Below, piece by piece: positions 1-5,926 of a stretch of DNA of 6,440 bases. Position 1 is the first letter of the stretch. Each line of letters opens with the position of its first letter. The notes beneath the pieces are model-generated. The model was not told the origin of the DNA and made no database searches. It saw nothing but the letters and a program-made list of their open reading frames with translations. The stretch comes from Betaproteobacteria bacterium. Its GTDB lineage: Bacteria; Pseudomonadota; Gammaproteobacteria; Burkholderiales; SG8-41. Made by a program: the position numbers and the translations under genes. The DNA is taken from assembly GCA_029883965.1 (NCBI GenBank), contig JAOUIN010000134.1, positions 1 to 6,440 of the forward strand, in the 5' to 3' direction.

Positions 1-40
1 CGGCGTCAACACGATAATAAATGTAGTAAGACCAGGTCAT
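1..40 (-). CDS. 5' end of a probable DUF4936 family protein (partial)
   Basis: Only the first 13 codons lie in the window, reading MTWSYYIYYRVDA from an ATG at 38-40 on the minus strand; the rest is beyond the left edge. The start is 13 bases after the ygfZ stop and in the same direction, so the two are probably one operon. An N-terminus that is a tyrosine-rich first beta strand of the form SYYIYYRV is what I associate with the small DUF4936 proteins often found beside ygfZ in betaproteobacteria. That family has no established function. Thirteen residues are too few to be sure. No strong Shine-Dalgarno sequence precedes the ATG, which fits translational coupling to ygfZ. Confidence 0.42.
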   Translation of the reverse strand, partial: MTWSYYIYYRVDA

Positions 41-53
41 GTTCAATTCACTT

Positions 54-938
54 TCAGTTGACCGCGTACGGCAACGATCCGAGTTCGAGCACGGGACCCT
101 GCAGTGAACCCAGATGATAAGGCGTACTGCCCGCGTGCGCAGTTTGCAGTACGGCCAGCACATCGCAAGGTCCGTTTTTGTCAGGCGCAGCCGCGACGAT
201 CATGCCGCTGGACTGATCTCCGAGTGCGTCGCAATACAGTTTATCGCCTGCAGTGGCAGAGGCATTGATGCGGGCGCAGTACATGCGTTGCTTGAGCCGG
301 CCCAGGTAATGGGTACGCGCGACGATTTCCTGGCCCGGGTAGCAGCCTTTGGTGTAGCTCAGGCCGCCGATCAGATCGAGATTGACCATCTGTGCGACAA
401 ACTCTTCCTGTGTAGGCGGTGTGATGAAGGGGATGCCTGCTTCGATATCGAGCGCGGTCCAGGCATCGGGATCAGCGACGGCCGTGGCACGTTCACGCGG
501 CAGTACCACCAGATACCGTTGCACCGGTATGGCGATGACTGTGACATCTTCGTTTGCGGTTAATGTGTGCAGCCGGTCCGGAACTTTGCCGCCCAGCGCA
601 GCAATCTGCTGTGCACTGTCTGTTCCGGCAACGCCGATGCAGGCCTGTGTCGCGGTGATGTCTTCGGCCTTGACCTTGGCGCGCAGGATGTACATCGTCA
701 GGCGCTTGCGTATCGGTTCCGCCACCGCACCTGGCAGCAGCATGAAATAATCGGCGCCACTGCGCCAAAGCAGGAATGTGGCCAGCAGCCGGCCCTTGGG
801 TGTGCAGTAACCGCCGTAGGTGCTGAAGCCGGACTCGAGGGCGAGTACATCGCAGGTCAACTGGCCATGAAGAAAGGCCTGGGCGTCGGAGCCGGAGAAA
901 TGCAGCAGGGAATCGCGGGAAAGCAGATTGGCGGTCAC
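54..938 (-). CDS. ygfZ: YgfZ/GcvT-domain folate-binding protein
   Basis: This 294-residue cytoplasmic protein is the tetrahydrofolate-binding YgfZ/COG0354 paralogue of the glycine-cleavage T protein. The family supports assembly or repair of certain iron-sulfur enzymes, including MiaB-type tRNA thiolation. The signature is KGCYPGQE at residues 197-204, with Cys199 matching the essential cysteine of E. coli YgfZ. The N-terminus has the family pattern SGSDAQAFLHGQLTCD (about 15-30), then a TPKGR segment (46-50). The start is GTG at 936-938: an in-frame TGA lies just upstream at 960-962, and the N-terminal family match begins almost at once, so no earlier start is possible. There is no clear Shine-Dalgarno sequence. 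A promoter (970-998) lies about 25 bases upstream. The length is somewhat below the roughly 325 residues of E. coli YgfZ, as is common in other proteobacteria. Divergent from ygfX. Confidence 0.95.
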   Translation of the reverse strand: MTANLLSRDSLLHFSGSDAQAFLHGQLTCDVLALESGFSTYGGYCTPKGRLLATFLLWRSGADYFMLLPGAVAEPIRKRLTMYILRAKVKAEDITATQACIGVAGTDSAQQIAALGGKVPDRLHTLTANEDVTVIAIPVQRYLVVLPRERATAVADPDAWTALDIEAGIPFITPPTQEEFVAQMVNLDLIGGLSYTKGCYPGQEIVARTHYLGRLKQRMYCARINASATAGDKLYCDALGDQSSGMIVAAAPDKNGPCDVLAVLQTAHAGSTPYHLGSLQGPVLELGSLPYAVN

Positions 939-969
939 GTCAGTCGTAGCTGGAATGGTTCATGGCGTG

Positions 970-998
970 ATCATAACGTTACTGCCACGATATGTAAA
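970..998 (-). promoter_or_regulatory. sigma70-type promoter for ygfZ
   Basis: Read on the minus strand, TTTACA (993-998) and TATGAT (970-975) each match five of six consensus positions and are separated by exactly 17 bases (976-992). Transcription would start near position 963, giving a leader of about 25 bases before the GTG of ygfZ. An eight-base palindrome TAACGTTA (974-981) overlaps the -10/spacer edge and could be chance. Prediction from the sequence only. Confidence 0.62.
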
Positions 999-1021
999 AT
1001 AATTCAATAAAAACAACAAGT

Positions 1022-1027
1022 TATAAA
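1022..1027 (+). promoter_or_regulatory. possible -10 element for ygfX
   Basis: TATAAA (five of six to consensus) lies in a very AT-rich stretch (991-1030) that stands out from the GC-rich surroundings. It would give a start near 1034 and a leader of about 35 bases for ygfX. No convincing -35 hexamer is seen 16-18 bases upstream. The element sits inside a short inverted repeat, GTTAT-AA-ATAAC (1020-1031). Weak call. Confidence 0.3.
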
Positions 1028-1068
1028 TAACGGCTGCAGTGTTGCATTCGCCCGGCGATTAGGCTGCA

Positions 1069-1539
1069 ATGAGCGTGATGAAGCGACCGCATCTGCAGAT
1101 CATTGAATTGAAACCCTCGCTCCGCCTGGCGCTGCTGCTGGGCGGCGTACACCTGTGCATGCTGGCGCTGGTGGCCACGCTGCCGCTCGCGCCCTGGATC
1201 CGGTGGTGTGGCACGGCAGTGCTGCTGCTCAGCGCAGTGGTGACGGTGTTCGGGCACGCACTGCGACGCAGCGGCCAGTCGGTGACGGCGCTGGCGTTCA
1301 TTGACCGCACCCAATTACATGTGCGCACAGCCAACGGTGTTTGGCACCAGGGTCGCGTACTCGGCACCAGTACGGTCGGCGCAGCACTGACTGTGCTCAA
1401 TCTTCAGCTGGATCACCGGTGGCGCGCGGTCCATGTCGTGATTCTCGCGGACAGTCTGAGCGTAGAGGATTTTCGTCAGTTGCGGGTCTGGTTGCGCTGG
1501 GGACCGCAGGCATCGCTCGACGATGCCGTGGTGTTCTGA
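1069..1539 (+). CDS. ygfX: YgfX-type small inner-membrane protein (CptA-like)
   Basis: The 156-residue product fits the YgfX family (called CptA in E. coli). Two hydrophobic helices near the N-terminus, about residues 17-37 and 41-62, are joined by a very short turn (APWIRW). A soluble cytoplasmic domain follows, ending in the family-typical block LADSLSVEDFRQLRVWLRW (about 126-144). In E. coli, YgfX has been described both as a toxin affecting FtsZ and MreB, paired with YgfY/SdhE, and as an accessory to SdhE in flavinylation and pigment production; the toxin role is debated. The ATG at 1069 has a weak AGG 5 bases upstream; a second ATG three codons later (1078) is also possible. ygfZ being divergent supports the call. 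The usual partner sdhE is not here: the gap to ygfZ is only 130 bases. The binding-protein gene follows after 38 bases in the same direction, so they may be co-transcribed. Confidence 0.8.
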   Translation: MSVMKRPHLQIIELKPSLRLALLLGGVHLCMLALVATLPLAPWIRWCGTAVLLLSAVVTVFGHALRRSGQSVTALAFIDRTQLHVRTANGVWHQGRVLGTSTVGAALTVLNLQLDHRWRAVHVVILADSLSVEDFRQLRVWLRWGPQASLDDAVVF

Positions 1540-1577
1540 TTCAGGGCCATTCTTTGAGCACGTATTTATCCGTTCGC

Positions 1578-2633
1578 ATGAGAATCCGGCTCGCAGCTGT
1601 GTGCTGCGGCATTCTCTTTTGCATCGACGGTGCACGTGCGGCCGACGAGCCATTGACATTGATCAATCCTTACCCGGTCACCGGCGCGTCTGACATTGCC
1701 GGCACCAGCATCATGAGCAAGGCGCTGCGGGCGATGCAGACCTATGCGACACCGTCGACCACGGACGCGCTGGTGCAGCAACTGCGGCGTATGCTGGTGG
1801 CGGGACTGGAAGTCGACGTGCAGGTCGTACGCAATCCGCGCGGTGGCGGCGAGGCGGCGGCGTTATCGATGGCATTGAACGCAGAGCCGGCGCTGCTGTT
1901 CGCAGGTTCAGGCCTGACTGCAAATTCCGCGCTTGCAGCCATCGGTGAACTCCGGCCGCTGGCGCTGGTGGCGCAGGTTCCGCAGGTACTCGTGAGCTTC
2001 AGAAATGGCGATGTACCCGGTGTCGCCGAGTTGCTGCAGCAGGCGCACCACCGCCCGTTGCAAATCGGCACTGCGGGCGAGCGTAGCGCAGGGCAGTCGC
2101 TGGTCGGACAGTTGCGGCAATACCGGTTGCAGGGACTCTCGCCGGTGGCTTATAACGGCGGCAACGGCGCCTTGCGCGGTGTGCTTGCGCGCCAGGTATC
2201 ACTGGCGCTGGTGCCGTTGCCGGCGGCACTGCCGTATGCGTCGAACCGGAAACTGCATATCCAGACGCTGGCGGCCGCATCACGACATGCCTTGCTGCCG
2301 ACCGTGCCGACCTTTGCCGAAGCGGGATTTCCGGGTGCCACTGCTTCGGGCTGGCACGGCGTTTTTGTATCGCCGCTGCTGCCAGTGGCCACAATCACGC
2401 GGTGGCAATCCGTGCTGGCAGCGGCGCTCCGGCGCGAAGACGCAAGGCAGTCCTGGGCGGCGCTGGGTTACATCGCAGAGTTTGGCGATGCGGCGACACT
2501 GAATACCGTATTGAGTGAACAAATGCGGGAACAGGCGCCACGCAGCCGAGATGCGGCAATCGCGGGACGTCAGTGTCCGGACTCTTCCGGCGGTTTCACG
2601 GCGCTGAACATTTTGAGCAACGTCAGGTCGTAG
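1578..2633 (+). CDS. Bug/TctC-family periplasmic solute-binding protein
   Basis: A 351-residue exported protein of the Bug (TctC) family, which binds small carboxylates or related solutes in the periplasm; here the ligand is unknown. The signal peptide has MRIR, a hydrophobic core (5-16) and a probable ARA/AD cleavage after residue 21; no lipobox is seen. Family landmarks are NPYPVTGASDIAG (30-42), VVRNPRGGGEAAA (83-95), PTVPTFAEAGFPG (241-253) and GWHGVFVSPLLP (258-269). Two oddities: an extra segment of about 25 residues (43-66) follows the SDI motif, where most members pass directly into the helix; and the last 21 residues are encoded in a 64-base overlap with the opposing MFS gene and do not resemble a family C-terminus. 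The start is uncertain: ATG 1578 lacks a Shine-Dalgarno sequence, whereas TTG at 1554 has AGGG (1543-1546) 7 bases upstream and would lengthen the signal n-region by eight residues. No TctA/TctB genes are nearby. Confidence 0.85.
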   Translation: MRIRLAAVCCGILFCIDGARAADEPLTLINPYPVTGASDIAGTSIMSKALRAMQTYATPSTTDALVQQLRRMLVAGLEVDVQVVRNPRGGGEAAALSMALNAEPALLFAGSGLTANSALAAIGELRPLALVAQVPQVLVSFRNGDVPGVAELLQQAHHRPLQIGTAGERSAGQSLVGQLRQYRLQGLSPVAYNGGNGALRGVLARQVSLALVPLPAALPYASNRKLHIQTLAAASRHALLPTVPTFAEAGFPGATASGWHGVFVSPLLPVATITRWQSVLAAALRREDARQSWAALGYIAEFGDAATLNTVLSEQMREQAPRSRDAAIAGRQCPDSSGGFTALNILSNVRS

Positions 2634-3805
2634 ACGATCTTTAACGTACCGCAGATCACCAGCGGCCAGCCGAACCCGCTCACCGTCAGCAGGGCGCCGG
2701 CCAGCGTCGGGCTCACCGCGCTGGCGAGGCTGCGCGGCACCGCAGTCACGCTCGCGGCGGCAGGTCGTTCTCCCGGCGATACCACCGCCATGACATAAGA
2801 GGTGCGCGCCGGCACGTCCATCGAGGACAGTGCGCTGCGCAGGAACAGGAACAGCAGCGCCAGTTCCAGGGTGGGCATGAAGGGGACCAGGATCAGAAAC
2901 ACGTTGGCCGGCAGGTGGGTGAACACCATGGTATTGATCAGGCCGAAGCGCGCCGCGATGCGCGCCGCTGCCAGATGCGAGAACGCGGTGAGCACGCCCG
3001 TCCAGAAGAATATCGTGCCGGCTGCGGCGACCGACAGGTCGAAGCGCTGGAACAGCCACAGGGCCAGCAGCGACTGCACCGCGAAGCCGCCGGCAAAGGC
3101 ATCGACGCTGAACAGCGCTGCCAGCGTGTAGACAATGCGGCGTGATTTTCCCAGCGGTACCGGTTGCTCATGACGCGCCGATTCAAGCGCAGGTGTCAGG
3201 CGCAGATAAAGCATGAAGCCGGCAGCACCCAGCAGTGCGTAGAGAACAAACATTGCCTGTATCGCCGCGAACAGGCTGACATTGCCGCGCACGGCAAGCA
3301 GATCGGGCAGGCCGGCGGCCTGCGCGCCCAGCGCGGCGACCAGAGCACCGATCAGGCTGTAGCGCGCAAACAGTGCCGTACGCGTTTTTGCTGCGGCCGC
3401 GCGTGTCAGCAGCGTCTGCTCCAGTGGCGAAAACAGGGTCACGTCGTTGGCTGCGGGATTCAGCGTGCCTACCGCGGCGACCACCAGCAGCGGCCAGAAC
3501 TGCGTCAGCACAGGCACGGCCAGGCCGGTGGCTATCATCAGCAGGCTGGCCAGCAACAGCAGGTGGCGGATTGAATGACGGTGCGCGATGAAACCGACTC
3601 CCAGCGTCATCAATCCGGAGCCGAGCAGTGTCGCGGTGACGAGCAACCCGATTTCCCACGCACTGTAGCCCAGCAGCGTCAGGTAATACGGCAGCAACAG
3701 GCTGACGAAGCCGTCGGCAAACGCGCGCAGCGCACGGGCGGCGAGCACGGTGCGCGCGTCGGGCAACGTGCCCGGCGGCAACAACAGATCACGAAGTGGA
3801 ATCAT
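2570..3805 (-). CDS. MFS transporter (first of two, substrate unknown)
   Basis: A 411-residue major facilitator superfamily protein in the inner membrane with about 12 hydrophobic helices in two halves, joined by a polar loop near 203-223 (ALESARHEQPVPLGKSRR). A motif-A-like loop, GFIAHRHSIRH, follows helix 2 (71-81). The second half carries RSALSSMDVPARTSYVMAVV (323-342) and SPGERPAAASVTAVPRSLA (343-361), a pattern typical of one group of uncharacterised bacterial MFS_1 proteins. The chosen start is ATG at 3803-3805 (MIPLRDLLLPPG), because a longer reading from GTG 3887-3889 would add 28 residues unlike an MFS N-terminus and would overlap the promoter region of the divergent glutathione transferase gene. 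Neither start has a good Shine-Dalgarno sequence. The 3' end overlaps the Bug-protein gene tail to tail. The substrate cannot be read from the sequence. Confidence 0.9.
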   Translation of the reverse strand: MIPLRDLLLPPGTLPDARTVLAARALRAFADGFVSLLLPYYLTLLGYSAWEIGLLVTATLLGSGLMTLGVGFIAHRHSIRHLLLLASLLMIATGLAVPVLTQFWPLLVVAAVGTLNPAANDVTLFSPLEQTLLTRAAAAKTRTALFARYSLIGALVAALGAQAAGLPDLLAVRGNVSLFAAIQAMFVLYALLGAAGFMLYLRLTPALESARHEQPVPLGKSRRIVYTLAALFSVDAFAGGFAVQSLLALWLFQRFDLSVAAAGTIFFWTGVLTAFSHLAAARIAARFGLINTMVFTHLPANVFLILVPFMPTLELALLFLFLRSALSSMDVPARTSYVMAVVSPGERPAAASVTAVPRSLASAVSPTLAGALLTVSGFGWPLVICGTLKIVYDLTLLKMFSAVKPPEESGH

Positions 3806-3871
3806 TGCTTGTGCCGGAGCGTAGCAGGAAAGACAGGCGTTCAGGCGGACAGCTGCAACATGGGGCTGCGC

Positions 3872-3877
3872 TATACT
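3872..3877 (+). promoter_or_regulatory. probable -10 element for the GST-MFS operon
   Basis: TATACT (five of six to consensus) lies 36 bases before the ATG of the glutathione transferase gene, giving an expected start near 3884 and a leader of about 30 bases. No good -35 is present at 17 bases; GGACA at 3847-3851 resembles the 3' part of a -35 but the spacing is 20. The site lies between the divergent starts of the GST and the first MFS gene. Confidence 0.4.
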
Positions 3878-3904
3878 CGCCGCTTCCACGGGTTATCACA
3901 TTAC

Positions 3905-3911
3905 GGAGGTG
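3905..3911 (+). promoter_or_regulatory. strong ribosome-binding site deciding the GST start
   Basis: GGAGGTG, close to a full anti-16S match, lies 2 bases before the ATG at 3914 (4 bases from GGAGG). The reading frame is open upstream as far as about 3575, so this site is what fixes the true start at 3914. Confidence 0.85.
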
Positions 3912-3913
3912 AC

Positions 3914-4609
3914 ATGATTGATTTGTATAGCTGGGCGACACCGAACGGCCATAAAGTCCACATCATGCTCGAAGAGACCGGATTGCCCTACCGGGTGCAC
4001 GGCGTCAACATCCGCACCGGTGACCAGTTCAAGCCCGAATTTCTCAAGATCAGTCCGAACAACCGCATTCCGGCGATGGTGGATTCCGACGGTCCCGATG
4101 GCGTGCCGATTTCGCTGTTCGAATCCGGTGCGATCCTGCTGTATCTCGCGTCCAAGACCGCGATGTTTCTGCCCGCCGACCTGACGCTGCGCTGGCATTG
4201 CGTGCAGTGGCTGATGTGGCAAATGGGTGGAGTGGGACCGATGTTCGGCCAGGCCAATCATTTCCGCCGCTATGCCAAGGACAAGATTGAATATGCCGTT
4301 GAGCGCTATACCAATGAAGCCAACCGGCTGACCCATGTGCTCGACAAGCAGCTGGCGAATTCGCGCTATGTCTCCTGCAATGAATACACCATCGCCGACA
4401 TGGCGATATTCCCGTGGATGCGCAACGCCGAGAGCCGCGGCATCGACATGAACGAATATCCCAATGCCAAACGCTGGTTTGACGCAATCAATGCGCGGCC
4501 CGCGGTGCAGCGTGCGCTGCAGGTGCTGGCCGATGAGTCGAACAGCAATCCGGTCGACGACAAGGCCCGCGAGATCATGTTCGGAAAAACCCAGTTCCAG
4601 AAACGCTGA
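3914..4609 (+). CDS. yfcG: YfcG-type (Nu-class) glutathione transferase / disulfide reductase
   Basis: The 231-residue cytoplasmic protein closely follows E. coli YfcG, a Nu-class GST with glutathione-dependent disulfide-bond reductase activity and little classic transferase activity. The N-terminal thioredoxin-like domain starts MIDLYSWATPNGHK: Thr9 and Asn11 match the residues of YfcG that contact glutathione in place of a catalytic cysteine or serine. ISPNNRIPAMVD (46-57) carries the cis-proline (Pro53), and LFESGAILLYLA (68-79) the Glu-Ser pair that binds the gamma-glutamyl group. The helical C-terminal domain has WLMWQMGGVGPMFGQ (99-113), YAVERY (127-132) and the N-capping-box region YTIADMAIFPW (158-168). 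A C-terminal tail DDKAREIMFGKTQF (215-228) makes it about 16 residues longer than the E. coli protein; such tails are common in non-enteric relatives. The strong ribosome-binding site fixes the start. The second MFS gene follows after 23 bases, suggesting one operon. Confidence 0.93.
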   Translation: MIDLYSWATPNGHKVHIMLEETGLPYRVHGVNIRTGDQFKPEFLKISPNNRIPAMVDSDGPDGVPISLFESGAILLYLASKTAMFLPADLTLRWHCVQWLMWQMGGVGPMFGQANHFRRYAKDKIEYAVERYTNEANRLTHVLDKQLANSRYVSCNEYTIADMAIFPWMRNAESRGIDMNEYPNAKRWFDAINARPAVQRALQVLADESNSNPVDDKAREIMFGKTQFQKR

Positions 4610-4632
4610 CGCTTGCCCGGGGCAAACCCTAA

Positions 4633-5808
4633 TTGACTTCTGAAAATCGAAATGTCGCGCTGCTGTGCGCGACGCAGGCGCTGCTGTTCACCAACAATAC
4701 CATCCTGATTGCAATCAACGGCCTCGCCGGGTTTGCGCTGGCTGCAGATAAATCCCTGGCGACGCTGCCGGTCACTTCCTACGTGATCGGCGCTGCGCTG
4801 ACCACGCTGCCGGTGTCGCACCTGATGCGGCGAGTGGGGCGGGTCAATGGTTTCATGATCGGCACGCTGATCGGCATCCTCGGTGCGTTGATCTGCGGTT
4901 TTGCCGTCTACAGCGGGGACTTCTGGATGCTGTGCATGGGCACTTTGATCATGGGCATCTACAATGCCTCTGGACAGTATTATCGTTTTGCCGCCGCTGA
5001 CGTCGCCAGCACCGATTTCAAGAGCAAAGCCATATCACTGGTCATGGCCGGCGGGTTGGTGGGCGGTGTGCTGGGGCCGCAGACCAGCAAGTTCACCAAG
5101 GATCTGTTGCCGGCGGAGTTTCTCGGCAGTTACCTGGCATTGATCGGTTTTTGCGTGGTCGCGCTGGCCTTGCAGCGCATGATGGATATCCCGCGACTGA
5201 CGGCGGCGGAGCAAAAGGATCATGGTCGGCCGTTGCGGGAGATCGCACGCCAGCCGGCATTCCTGGTGGCGGTGCTGTCGGGCATGGTCGGCTACGGCGT
5301 CATGAACCTGCTGATGACGGCGACGCCGCTGGCGATGAAAGCGTGTGAACACCCGTTCAGCGACGCCGCTTTCGTGATCCAGTGGCATGTCGTTGCCATG
5401 TTCGCACCGTCTTTCTTCACCGGCGCGCTGATCAAGCGTTTCGGTGTGCGTACCATCCTGTTTACCGGCGTGCTGTTGAGCCTGGCGTGCGTGGTCATGG
5501 CGTTGTCCGGTGTAGAAGTCATGCATTTCACGGTTGCCCTGATACTGATCGGTGTCGGCTGGAACTTCATGTACCTGGGTGGCACGACCCTGCTGACCGA
5601 AACCCATGCGCCTTCGGAGAAAGCGAAAGTACAGGGTGCGAACGACATGGCGATATTCATCACCATGGCCATCAGTTCAGCGTCTTCCGGCTGGCTGTTT
5701 TCAGCGCGCGGCTGGGAGGTCATGAACTACGGCGCCGTGCCGTTTCTGGTCCTCACCGGACTGGCCATATTGTTCTTCGGCCGCAATGCCAAACCAGCGG
5801 TGGCTTGA
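4633..5808 (+). CDS. MFS transporter (second, TTG start, operon with GST)
   Basis: A 391-residue inner-membrane major facilitator superfamily protein with about 12 hydrophobic segments. A motif-A-like loop, LMRRVGRVNGFMIG (64-77), joins helices 2 and 3. Conserved-looking blocks are NASGQYYRFAAADVA (111-125), LVMAGGLVGGVLGPQTSKF (136-154), IQWHVVAMFAPSFFTG (249-264) and GWNFMYLGGTTLLTETH (309-325). They mark a different MFS subgroup from the minus-strand transporter in this window. The start is TTG at 4633: a TAA stop lies immediately upstream in frame, the N-terminus MTSENRNVALL already fits, and no ATG or GTG lies nearby downstream before helix 1. The only Shine-Dalgarno-like sequence is GGGG (4619-4622), 10 bases away, so translation is probably weak or coupled to the GST gene. 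An intrinsic terminator follows 40 bases after the stop. The substrate is unknown; export of a glutathione-related compound is only a guess from context. Confidence 0.9.
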   Translation: MTSENRNVALLCATQALLFTNNTILIAINGLAGFALAADKSLATLPVTSYVIGAALTTLPVSHLMRRVGRVNGFMIGTLIGILGALICGFAVYSGDFWMLCMGTLIMGIYNASGQYYRFAAADVASTDFKSKAISLVMAGGLVGGVLGPQTSKFTKDLLPAEFLGSYLALIGFCVVALALQRMMDIPRLTAAEQKDHGRPLREIARQPAFLVAVLSGMVGYGVMNLLMTATPLAMKACEHPFSDAAFVIQWHVVAMFAPSFFTGALIKRFGVRTILFTGVLLSLACVVMALSGVEVMHFTVALILIGVGWNFMYLGGTTLLTETHAPSEKAKVQGANDMAIFITMAISSASSGWLFSARGWEVMNYGAVPFLVLTGLAILFFGRNAKPAVA

Positions 5809-5848
5809 GCCGGATTTTGGCGATTTGATGTAAAATTCGACGGTCTGG

Positions 5849-5890
5849 GGCAGAGCGGAATACACCCATTTCGCTTTGCCTTTGTTTTTT
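5849..5890 (+). terminator. Rho-independent terminator after the GST-MFS operon
   Basis: GGCAGAGCGGAA (5849-5860) pairs with TTTCGCTTTGCC (5869-5880) over 12 base pairs, two of them G-U wobbles (5853/5876 and 5858/5871). The loop is the 8 bases 5861-5868, and the T-rich tract TTTGTTTTTT follows (5881-5890). This is a standard intrinsic terminator for plus-strand transcription, 40 bases after the MFS stop. There is no matching A-run on the left side, so it would not work for the minus strand. It ends only 36 bases before the pckG ATG (see findings). Confidence 0.82.
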
Positions 5891-5913
5891 CATAATAATC
5901 AACGACTTCTTCA

Positions 5914-5920
5914 AGAGGAG
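5914..5920 (+). promoter_or_regulatory. ribosome-binding site of pckG
   Basis: AGAGGAG lies 6 bases before the ATG at 5927. It is a strong Shine-Dalgarno sequence that supports this start. The only promoter-like element between the terminator and this site is CATAAT (5891-5896), without a good -35, because the -35 position falls inside the terminator stem. Confidence 0.75.
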
Positions 5921-5926
5921 TATCAG

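Noticed and set aside
974..981. Eight-base palindrome TAACGTTA as a possible operator at the ygfZ promoter
   Set aside because: It is too short and occurs once, with no matching regulator nearby; chance is the simpler explanation.
1020..1031. Inverted repeat GTTAT-AA-ATAAC before ygfX
   Set aside because: Five-base arms in an AT-rich stretch are expected by chance; noted only because it overlaps the possible -10 element.
1341..1577. Open in-frame extension of the Bug-protein gene into ygfX
   Set aside because: It is the shadow frame of ygfX; the signal peptide begins at 1578 (or 1554 at most).
2280..3059. 259-codon minus-strand open frame overlapping both the Bug gene and the MFS gene
   Set aside because: It is an out-of-frame shadow in GC-rich DNA, rich in Arg, Gly and Ala, with no recognisable domain.
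3806..3889. Longer MFS protein starting at GTG 3889
   Set aside because: The added 28 residues do not look like an MFS N-terminus, the GTG has no ribosome-binding site, and it would overlap the GST promoter region.
3575..3913. Open in-frame extension of the GST gene upstream of 3914, giving a 344-residue product
   Set aside because: The extra 113 residues are antisense to the minus-strand MFS gene, have no family resemblance, and the near-perfect ribosome-binding site at 3905-3911 places the start at 3914.
5035..5607. 190-codon minus-strand open frame rich in Gln, His and Arg
   Set aside because: It is the antisense shadow of the second MFS gene; its biased composition is what antisense frames of GC-rich membrane proteins give.
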